Origin: Caldilineaceae bacterium
GTDB lineage: Bacteria; Chloroflexota; Anaerolineae; Caldilineales; Caldilineaceae
Assembly (NCBI GenBank): GCA_012032975.1
Contig: JAAUPU010000103.1
Coordinates: forward strand, 1 to 8,007
Length of the DNA stretch: 8,007 nt
Reading direction: 5' to 3'
The first letter of the stretch is position 1. Each line of letters starts with the position of its first letter. The notes beneath the pieces are model-generated. The model worked only from the letters and a program-made list of their open reading frames with translations. It had not been told where the DNA came from and made no database searches. Shown here in pieces: positions 1 to 6,689 of this stretch. The position numbers and the translations under genes are program-made.

Positions 1-1
1 G

Positions 2-139
2 GACGTGGACGCGCTGCTCGCGGCCAGCAAGACGCCCGCGCTCATCATGGCCGTACTCTTCAAAAACGATCGTCTGGACAGATGTCTCTTACTGCTCACT
101 CTTGGCCTCCTTGAAAATGGACTTTGGATTCGGAACTGA
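2..139 (+). other. Open frame at left edge, GC-rich start, possible gene scrap
   Basis: The frame beginning at base 2 is open from the window edge to a TGA at 137-139. Its first 17 codons (to about base 52) all end in G or C and read like protein (DVDALLAASKTPALIMA). After that the composition drops abruptly and the frame no longer looks coded. The same bases on the minus strand start with two ATGs at 48-43 and also give all-G/C third positions, so the coding strand cannot be settled. The peptide loosely recalls the N-terminal lead of flavin monooxygenases of the 4-hydroxyacetophenone type, but 17 residues are too few for a call. It may be a truncated gene, a chimeric join or chance. Confidence 0.15.
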
Positions 140-580
140 ATCGACACTCAAAACAAACTGGTTGGGCGATGTCAGTGTGGGAGGGGACCGATGAAGCGCC
201 CTGAAGATACTTGCGTTTCTGATTCCCAGGCGATGTGAGAGGTGGAAGTCTGCAAGAATGGTCTCCGACCATAAAAGCCGTTGCACGGTGAAGTCAAATG
301 CATCCAACGTAAAGCTTCAAATGGGAAGGTCACAGATCTGCTCTTAGGCGGGATATTTCGATGTAGTGGGCGTGGGCGCCTCTTGGCGAGGCTCTGGGAG
401 TATATCACATCGGCGAAGTCGGTCAAAACGGCCCTGCTAATATTCTGGCGCTCGACCGCCAAAACAGTCCACCAGAATCCAGCAAAGCAGTCGAGATCGG
501 CGACCGGAGCAGGTTTGACGTCAACGCGGCTCCGCGCGAGAATAGGCTGCTCTTGCTACAACCATCGGAAGCTACTGGCC
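53..580. other. No recognisable gene; leader region upstream of the nuclease-helicase gene
   Basis: This stretch of just over 500 bases has short open frames on both strands, but none shows a family motif, consistent third-position bias or a convincing ribosome binding site. It is visibly less GC-rich than the genes to the right. I saw no tRNA-like cloverleaf, direct-repeat array, long inverted repeat or transposase motif. An AT-rich hexamer TAATAT at 438-443 could be a -10 element for the downstream gene, but no good -35 sits at the right distance. The promoter of the downstream gene must lie in this stretch or just after it. Confidence 0.5.
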
Positions 581-585
581 AGGAG
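581..585 (+). promoter_or_regulatory. Ribosome binding site of the nuclease-helicase gene
   Basis: AGGAG lies six bases before the ATG at 592. This decides the start in favour of 592 over the in-frame TTG at 553, which has no such element. The protein beginning at 592 starts MKLVADLHIHSH, which places the PHP metal-binding HxH motif at residues 8-10 as expected for the family. Confidence 0.75.
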
Positions 586-591
586 CGCACC

Positions 592-3500
592 ATGAAACTC
601 GTCGCCGACCTGCATATCCATTCCCATTTTTCGCGCGCCACAAGCAAGAATCTCGATTTTGAGAATTTGCACCGCTGGGCGCAGCTTAAAGGCGTCCAGG
701 TTGTAGGCACGGGCGACATCGCGCATCCCGGCTGGCTACAGGAGATGCGCGATAAACTGATACCGGCGGAAGATGGCCTTTTCCGTCTCAAGGACGAGAT
801 CGCGGCGGAAGTCGACAAACAGACGCCAGCGACCTGTCGTGCACCGGTGCGTTTTCTGCTGGCCGGCGAGATCAGCAATATCTACAAAAAGCTGGATCGA
901 GTACGCAAGGTCCACAACGTGATCTTTGCGCCGACGCTGGACGCTGTCGTCAAGATCCAGGCCAGCCTGGAAAAGATTGGCAACATTCGCTCCGACGGTC
1001 GCCCCATTCTTGGTCTGGACTCGCGCGATCTCTTCGAGATTATCCTCGACATCGACCCCACCTGCCATCTGATCCCTGCCCACATCTGGACGCCTGGTTT
1101 TCTATGCTCGGCTCGAAATCTGGCTTCGATTCGGTGGTCGAATGCTTTGACGATCTGACCCCCCACATCTTTGCGCTGGAAACTGGCCTTTCGTCGAACC
1201 CGCCCATGAACTGGCAATTATCCATGTTGGACCGCTACACGCTTGTCTCCAATTCGGACGCACACTCGCCCCAAAAGCTGGGCCGCGAGGCCACCCTCTT
1301 CGACACAGAGCCATCGTACGCGGCACTCTTCGACGCCATGCGCAACCGCGATCCTCGGCGTTTTCTGGGCACCATCGAGTTTTTTCCAGAAGAGGGCAAA
1401 TACCACCACGACGGCCATCGCAAATGCAACATCCATTGGCTGCCCGAGACCACCGATGCCTACAAGGGCCGTTGTCCAGTCTGTGGCAAACCAGTCACCG
1501 TGGGCACGTTGAACCGGATCGGCGAACTGGCCGACCGCAATGAGCCATCCGCGGACGGTCGTGCGCCGTACGTGAGCCTGATCCCCCTGCCGGAGATCCT
1601 CGCCGAATTACTCGGCGTGGGTGTCAACACCAAACGGGTGGGCGCAGAGTATGAGCGGCTGCTGGCGGCGTTGGGACCGGAGCTTGCCATCCTGTGCGAT
1701 CTGCCCCTGCCTGAGATCTCGGCCGTGGGCGGTTCTCGATTGGCCGAAGGCATCGGACGGATGCGCGTGGGGGATGTCAACGCCGAGGCGGGGTACGATG
1801 GCGAATATGGCGTGATTCGGCTCTTCGCGGCGACGGGCAGCCATGGCTTTGCGCTGGCCACCGGCTGGTTTGACGACGCCCAGAACGACCCAACACCGTC
1901 AACGGCGGTTCGCCATACGATTGCCGAGCCATCAATGACCGAGGAACAATTGCGCAATTGGGGGCAAGAATCGTTCATCGACCGCAAGCCGCCAGTTGCG
2001 TCGCCCGAACCACCGGCGAAAGAAGACCATCTTGCAGATCAATCACGGATCAGTTCATTGCTTGCGGGTTTGAACGAGGAGCAGCGAGCCGCTGTCCGGT
2101 GCATCGATGCGCCGCTGATCATCGTGGCTGGCCCCGGCGCCGCAAGACGCGCACCCTCACCCGTCGCATGGCCTACCTGGTCGCAAGCCATCGTGCGACG
2201 CCGGAGAGTCTGCTGGCCATCACCTTTACCAACAAGGCCGCGGCAGAGATGGGCCAGCGTTTGACCTTGCTTCTCGGCGTCCGTCTGGCCGAGCGGATGA
2301 CCATCAAGACCTTCCACGCCTTTGGCGCAACGCTGCTGCGCGAGTTTGGCGGCGAGATCGGGCTTGACCCTCGTTTTGTCATCTATGGCGATGAGGAGCG
2401 CGCGCGGTTGCTGCGCAACTCTTTCCCCGCGGCGGATGAGCGGGAGATCGGCGATTGGCTGGTACAGATTTCGTCGGCCAAGAATCTCCTTCTTTCACCG
2501 CAGGAGGTCGCAGCGGTGCGAAATGGCGACGCAGACAATCTGCCAGATCCCGAAATCTTCGCAACCTACGAAGCGGCGATGCAACAAGCCATCGGCCTTG
2601 ATCTCGACGATCTGATCGGCCAGGCGATTCGTCTGCTCCAGACTTCGCAGCAAATTTTGCGCGTCTCCACGACCGCTACCGCTGGATCTCGGTGGACGAG
2701 TACCAGGATCTCAACCTGGCTCAATACCGGCTGCTGAGATTGCTGGCCTCCGGTGGGGCGAATCTCTGTGTCATCGGCGATCCCGACCAGGCGATCTACG
2801 GCTTCCGCGGTGCGGACCGCAGCTACTTCGTCTCGTTCGCCGATGATTTCCCCGACGCCAAAACGGTTCGTCTGAGCCAGAACTACCGCTCGACCCAGCT
2901 GATCCTGGATGCGGCGCAACAGGTGATCGCCCGCAATCCCGACCGTGCTGCGCTGGAAATCTGGTCAGAATTTGCGACCCAAACCAGGCTCTCGGTTCAC
3001 CCCGCGCCGACCGACCGGGCCGAGGCCGAATATGTGGTTCACCAGATCGAGCAGATGATCGGCGGGGTCAGCTACTTCTCCCTCGATTCTGGCCGGGTGG
3101 ATGATCGCTTCGATGGCGCCGATGGGAGTGCGCGGAGCTTTGGCGATTACGCCGTGCTCTATCGCACCAGCGCGCAGAACCGCACCCTGGCAGAGGCGCT
3201 GGACCGTTCCGGTTTTCCCTATCAGATCGTGGGGCAGACTCCGCTCACTGGCCATGCCGACATCCGCTACTTGCTCGCCCATCTTTGGTTGCTCGTCAAC
3301 CCTCGCTCGACGGTGCATTGGGATATCGTGCTGAATCAGGGGCGGTCGATTTTTGCCCCGGAGATGTTGGACGAAATCGCGGGAATCGCCTGGCATGGCG
3401 GCGGCTTGACGCCCGGCGCGCTGGAAAGAATCCGCTTGCTCAGACTCAGCGGCGCTCAACAGCGTCGCGTCGAATCCGTCGTGACCCGGCTCCGTCTGTT

Positions 3501-4065
3501 GAGTGCATCAGCCGAGGAGCGACCAGTCGCTCACCTGATCGACCTGCTGATCACACAAGTAGACGACGGCATCGGGACAACGGCGACCCCGGCCCAGGTC
3601 GAACGCAGGCAACAGTTGCAACGCCGGGCCGCGCTCTACGACAACCGGCTGCAAGAATTTCTCGAATCTATGCTGCTGGAACGAGAGGCCGACGCCTTTG
3701 ACCCGCGCGCCGATCGGGTGACGTTGATGACGCTGCACGCCTCGAAAGGGCTGGAGTTTCCGGTGGTCTTTATCGTGGGGTGCGAGGAGGGGCTGTTGCC
3801 CTATGTGCGCGAGGGCGAGCCGACCGATGTCGAGGAGGAGCGTCGCCTTTTCTATGTGGGAATGACGCGCGCCCGAGAGAAGCTGATTCTCACCCACGCA
3901 GGATCGCGTTTTCTCTTTGGCCAGCGATTGAAGAGCCAACCATCACGCTTTGTGGAAGATATCGAGGACGCGCTCAAAGAACTTTCGCGGATGCCCGCGA
4001 TGCCAAGCGCCGTCCGCGTCGCAAAGTCAGCCGCAGAGAGCGGTGAGCAGTTGAAGCTCTTTTGA
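592..4065 (+). CDS. Endonuclease Q-like PHP nuclease fused to UvrD/Rep helicase (three frameshifts in this sequence)
   Basis: This is one gene read through three frames; adding three lost bases (near 1093, 2142 and 2641) gives about 1158 aa. Residues 1-430 are a PHP-type nuclease of the endonuclease Q family. Ligands visible are H8xH10 (DLHIHSH), AGE, PAH164 and SDAH222-225, with a zinc-finger-like segment HHDGHRKC (272-279) plus C295xxC298. Residues 430-487 are a Pro/Glu-rich linker. Residues 487-1158 are a complete SF1A helicase: Q motif LNEEQR, Walker A GPGAGKT (514-520), TFTNKAA, KTFHAF, DEYQD (703-707), GDPDQAIYGFRG (from 730), QNYRST, TLMTLHASKGLEF (from 1045) and EEERRLFYVGMTRARE (from 1082). 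EndoQ is known to cut 5' of deaminated or abasic nucleotides, and UvrD-type helicases translocate 3'-5'. I infer that the fusion couples damage nicking to unwinding. It stands alone on this strand and converges on psd. Family assignment is firm; the exact substrate is not. Confidence 0.9.
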
Positions 4066-4091
4066 TCCGCAATCCGGCACGCCCAAACGTG

Positions 4092-4775
4092 TCACGGCCT
4101 GTTCACCGACTCCTCGGTTTTCGCAAGCCCGTTGCCTGACCAGCGAGCAACCACACTCTGACCACCATAGACATGCTGGCCGGGCGTGACCATTACGTCA
4201 CAGTCGGCGGGCAGGTATAGATCAACCCGGCTGCCAAACTTGATAAGCCCAAAGCGCTGACCCTTTGCCAACCCGTCGCCGGGCTTTGCCCAACAGACGA
4301 TGCGGCGGGCGAGGATGCCGGTCATCTGCGCGACCAGGAGTGGGCCGCGCTCGCTCTCGACGCCGATGAAGTTGGCTTCGTTGGCTTCGGAATCGGCCAG
4401 GAATGCCGGGGCGAAGCTGCCGGGGCGATAGTCCACCACGCGCACAACGCCGGTATCGGGCATCCTCTGGACGTGAACATCAAAGAGGCTGAGAAAGAGG
4501 GAGATGCGCGTGGCTGGAACATCGAAGAGATGGGGGCGCATCGACCACAGCGATGCTCTGCACCCGCCCATCCGCCGGGGAAGGATGAACTCGGCGCCCT
4601 CTGCGTCTGGCGTGCGATCTGGATCGCGAAAGAAGTAGCAGACCCAAGCCAACAGCCCACCGGCAACAATCGCCACGCCACGCCAGCGAAGCAAAGCCCC
4701 CACCACCGTTGAGCCAACCAGCGCCAACACGACCCAGCGCACTTCGCGCCATGCCGCCTGCGCACCGCCGATCAT
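4092..4775 (-). CDS. psd: Phosphatidylserine decarboxylase proenzyme, short type (two compensating frameshifts)
   Basis: Pyruvoyl-dependent enzyme that converts phosphatidylserine to phosphatidylethanolamine at the membrane. The ATG at 4775 gives 227 aa, the usual size of the short bacterial/archaeal class (the archaetidylserine decarboxylase-related type). Visible are two N-terminal hydrophobic segments (about residues 12-45), FFRDPDR directly after them, SLFDVHVQR with the catalytic His, and FGSRVD near residue 180, whose Gly-Ser bond is the self-cleavage site that makes the pyruvoyl group. Between about 4580 and 4532 the raw frame is wrong: a neighbouring frame encodes PADGRVQSIAVVDAP, the conserved PADG stretch. 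One base is missing in the G run at 4577-4580 and one is extra in the five-G run at 4532-4536. The start overlaps the pssA stop as ATGA. Related short enzymes act on archaetidylserine, but the pssA and methyltransferase neighbours favour phosphatidylserine. Confidence 0.9.
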   Translation of the reverse strand: MIGGAQAAWREVRWVVLALVGSTVVGALLRWRGVAIVAGGLLAWVCYFFRDPDRTPDAEGAEFILPRRMGGCRASLWSMRPHLFDVPATRISLFLSLFDVHVQRMPDTGVVRVVDYRPGSFAPAFLADSEANEANFIGVESERGPLLVAQMTGILARRIVCWAKPGDGLAKGQRFGLIKFGSRVDLYLPADCDVMVTPGQHVYGGQSVVARWSGNGLAKTEESVNRP

Positions 4776-5473
4776 GGCAGCCTTTCGTTGCTGCGCGGGG
4801 TCCGCAAACTCAGCGTCGGACCCAGAAGAGTGTAGGCCAGCAGCAGCGCAAAGGGAACCGCCTGCCATGTGGCCATCCACCACGCACCGAGGAGGACAGG
4901 TAGCGCCACCAGCAACACAAGCGGCCAGGCCAGCAGGAGGTGGCGCAGCTTGGGATAGGGAATGTTGCTGACCATCAAATAGCTGACCGCAGCGACGCCG
5001 ACCGTCCACCAGACGCTGAGCAGCCAGTGTTGCGAAAAGCTCCCCGCGATCAGCAGGATGGCTCCCATCGGGATGGGCATGCCGGTGAAGAAGGCCGACC
5101 GGTCCGATACCTGCATGTTAAAACGCGCCAGGCGGAACGCGCCGCCCAGGGCAAATACAATCGACGAAACCAGCGCCACCAAGGGATGAAGCCCGACCAC
5201 GATCATCAGATTGTAGAGCAAGAGCGTGGGGGCGACGCCAAAGGTGACCATATCAGCCAGCGAATCGAGCTGTTTGCCAATGTCGGTAAATGCGTCAAAA
5301 CGTTGGGCCAGATGCCCATCGAGCACATCCAGACAGGCGCCGGCCAAAATAAGCAGGGCGGCCGCAGTGAAGTGCCCCTCGTACATCACGGTGATGGCCG
5401 TGATGCCAAGCGCCAGCGAACCCATCGTCGCCAGGCTTGGCAGAGCCATACGCACCCTAAGCATGGATGACAT
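4772..5473 (-). CDS. pssA: CDP-diacylglycerol-serine O-phosphatidyltransferase
   Basis: Membrane enzyme that joins CDP-diacylglycerol and L-serine to form phosphatidylserine, releasing CMP; first step of the pathway completed by psd. It is 233 aa from the ATG at 5473, with about seven or eight hydrophobic segments. The CDP-alcohol phosphotransferase signature is present as D49xxD52G53xxA56Q57...G66xxxD70xxxD74 (LDGHLAQR, KQLDSLADMVTFG). Class-typical RLARFN (114-119) and GMPIPMG follow. The usual Arg after Ala in the signature is Gln57 here. This is the only recognisable gene in the window whose raw frame is intact from start to stop. It begins 17 bases inside the end of the methyltransferase gene and its TGA overlaps the psd ATG, so translational coupling is likely. 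A second ATG at 5464 is possible, but the ribosome binding site fits 5473. Confidence 0.92.
   Translation of the reverse strand: MSSMLRVRMALPSLATMGSLALGITAITVMYEGHFTAAALLILAGACLDVLDGHLAQRFDAFTDIGKQLDSLADMVTFGVAPTLLLYNLMIVVGLHPLVALVSSIVFALGGAFRLARFNMQVSDRSAFFTGMPIPMGAILLIAGSFSQHWLLSVWWTVGVAAVSYLMVSNIPYPKLRHLLLAWPLVLLVALPVLLGAWWMATWQAVPFALLLAYTLLGPTLSLRTPRSNERLP
4781..4785 (-). promoter_or_regulatory. Ribosome binding site of psd
   Basis: Read on the minus strand, AAAGG lies five bases before the psd ATG at 4775. It lies inside the end of pssA and supports the 4775 start over the longer frame that opens at 5009, whose extra N-terminus is an out-of-frame reading of pssA. Confidence 0.6.
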
Positions 5474-6169
5474 GAGAATCCTTTTGTGTCGTTGTTGACG
5501 GCGTCGCCGTCGCGTGCACGGTTGCAGGTGGAATCGGCTTGCGCCAATAGTAGACCCACGAGGGAGGCACGTTGCGCACGACCAGACGACGCTCCAGCAG
5601 GTGAGTCTTGGCATACGCGTCAAAGAGCGCCTGCTTGCGGTCGATCTTTTCACGACCGGCCGCGCTGCTCGCCCAGCGTTTGAGCGCGCCCAACCCTGCA
5701 TACTTCACATAGCTGAAAACCCCGCCCGGTTTGAGATGGCCGATGATCTGCGCCAGAAGTCCATCCACTAGATCGACCGGAAAGTTGGAAAAGGGCAGGC
5801 TACAGATGACGATGTCGTAGTCGGCGGCCAACGGAAAAGCAAGCAGGTCAGCGCAGATCAGCCGCACATCCACATCCGGCCTGGCCAAGAGATTTGCCCG
5901 CTCCAGCCGCGCCTGCAAATAACCCATCAACGCCGGGTTGATCTCGACCACGTCAAGCGATCGCCGGGGCGCAGCAGCGGGATCGCTTCGCATGTGAAGG
6001 AGCCTGTCCCTGCCCCGGCTTCCAGCACGCGGATCGGCGTGCTGCGCGGATGGCCAAGATAGGCTGCACCCGCCTGACCCAACGCACGGGAGCTGGGCAG
6101 AAGCGCGCCAACCGCGGCGTAATTCTCGATAAATTGATTCCAGAACATTCGTTGCGACCGGATGGTCAT
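5457..6169 (-). CDS. pmtA: Class I SAM-dependent methyltransferase, probable phospholipid N-methyltransferase (one frameshift)
   Basis: After restoring one lost base near 5954 the gene reads as 237 aa from the ATG at 6169. It opens with FWNQFIENYAAVGALLPSSRAL, the lead common to PmtA-like and KsgA-like methyltransferases. Next come the SAM-binding motif I VLEAGAGTGSF (48-58), the acidic motif DVVEIN (73-78) and ICSLPFSNFP, resembling the LPF/LPL motif of this group. The shape suits either an rRNA adenine dimethylase relative or a phosphatidylethanolamine N-methyltransferase. The tight overlap with pssA and the presence of psd strongly favour the lipid enzyme, which would methylate phosphatidylethanolamine towards phosphatidylcholine. 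As it stands, the raw sequence breaks between GDRL and DVVEIN: a CC pair in the plus strand has become a single C. The methyltransferase fold is sure; the substrate is inferred from context. Confidence 0.75.
5479..5485 (-). promoter_or_regulatory. Ribosome binding site of pssA
   Basis: AAAAGGA on the minus strand sits five bases before the ATG at 5473, inside the last codons of the upstream methyltransferase gene. It decides between the starts at 5473 and 5464 and argues against the much longer open frame reaching to 5701, whose extra part is Arg-rich, out-of-frame methyltransferase sequence. Confidence 0.65.
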
Positions 6170-6217
6170 GGTTGAGTTTCCAAAAGGGGGCGATGACGAT
6201 TGGCCTGTCGCATTTGA

Positions 6218-6660
6218 TCAACCGCTTGCGTCGTCATCAGACCTGTCGTGTGGGCTGATGGGATCGAAAGCATCATCGTTGTGCTGTGCGACGATCTGGC
6301 CATCGGCAAATTTCAGGATCATGGCGGTACTGGCGCTCAGTTCGGCGTCTGCTTTAGCGCACCAAAGCCCACGGCCAACGTTCCAGTCCACACCACTCCG
6401 AGTGCGACCTGATCGCCCTGGGCGATTGCGTTGAAAATCGTATACCTTTGTGAACTCAGTAACTTGCGTCCTTGTTCCACACCCGCGTGCATTTCGCCGC
6501 GATTGCGAACGCTGCCCTCACGCCACAGAACGTTGGGCATTTCCCGATAGACAACCTCTAGCGCCAAGAGCGCCCTGAAGTCGGCCAGCGGAGTCTTGGG
6601 TCCGTTGAACAGGGCGATGTAACGCTCGGCTGTGGTCAGATTGGCCTGTGCCTGGGTCAT
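6218..6660 (-). CDS. SnoaL/NTF2-like small protein (one frameshift)
   Basis: The protein is 147 aa when one base is restored near 6353-6355, ending at the TGA at 6218-6220. Without the correction it stops early at 6337, right after GFGALK. The sequence has the order expected of the SnoaL-like/ketosteroid-isomerase fold: an N-terminal helix (TTAERYIALFNGP), a region of predicted loss and gain of aromatic residues (VVYREMPN), a central GRKLLSSQRYTIFNAIAQGD, then strands VALGVVWTGTL and, past the correction, TAMILKFADGQIVAQHNDD. Proteins of this fold range from isomerases and cyclases to non-enzymatic binding proteins, so the reaction is unknown. It lies 29 bases after the radical SAM gene and 48 bases before the methyltransferase, so it could be cotranscribed with both. 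No strong ribosome binding site is seen before the ATG at 6660. Confidence 0.7.
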
Positions 6661-6689
6661 GGCTACGTTTCCACGTCAAGCGCTTGGGT

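Noticed and set aside
172..462. Minus-strand open frame of 96 codons in the left region
   Set aside because: Its residue composition looks random, it has no recognisable motif or convincing ribosome binding site, and overlapping frames of similar length are open on both strands.
553..591. TTG start for the nuclease-helicase gene
   Set aside because: It has no ribosome binding site, while the ATG at 592 has AGGAG at the right distance and begins directly at the PHP domain.
1090..2650. Programmed ribosomal frameshifting in the nuclease-helicase gene
   Set aside because: Three breaks in one gene, all needing a restored base, no slippery heptamer, and similar breaks in unrelated neighbouring genes. 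Sequence error explains it better.
4066..4091. Terminator between the converging helicase and psd genes
   Set aside because: The 26-base gap has no GC-rich hairpin followed by a T run; I could not find a supported stem.
4776..5009. Extended N-terminus for psd reaching upstream into pssA
   Set aside because: The extra part is pssA read out of frame. The ATG at 4775 has a ribosome binding site and gives the normal family length.
5474..5701. Extended N-terminus for pssA
   Set aside because: It is Arg- and Ser-rich out-of-frame methyltransferase sequence, whereas the ATG at 5473 with AAAAGGA before it begins a typical PssA N-terminus.
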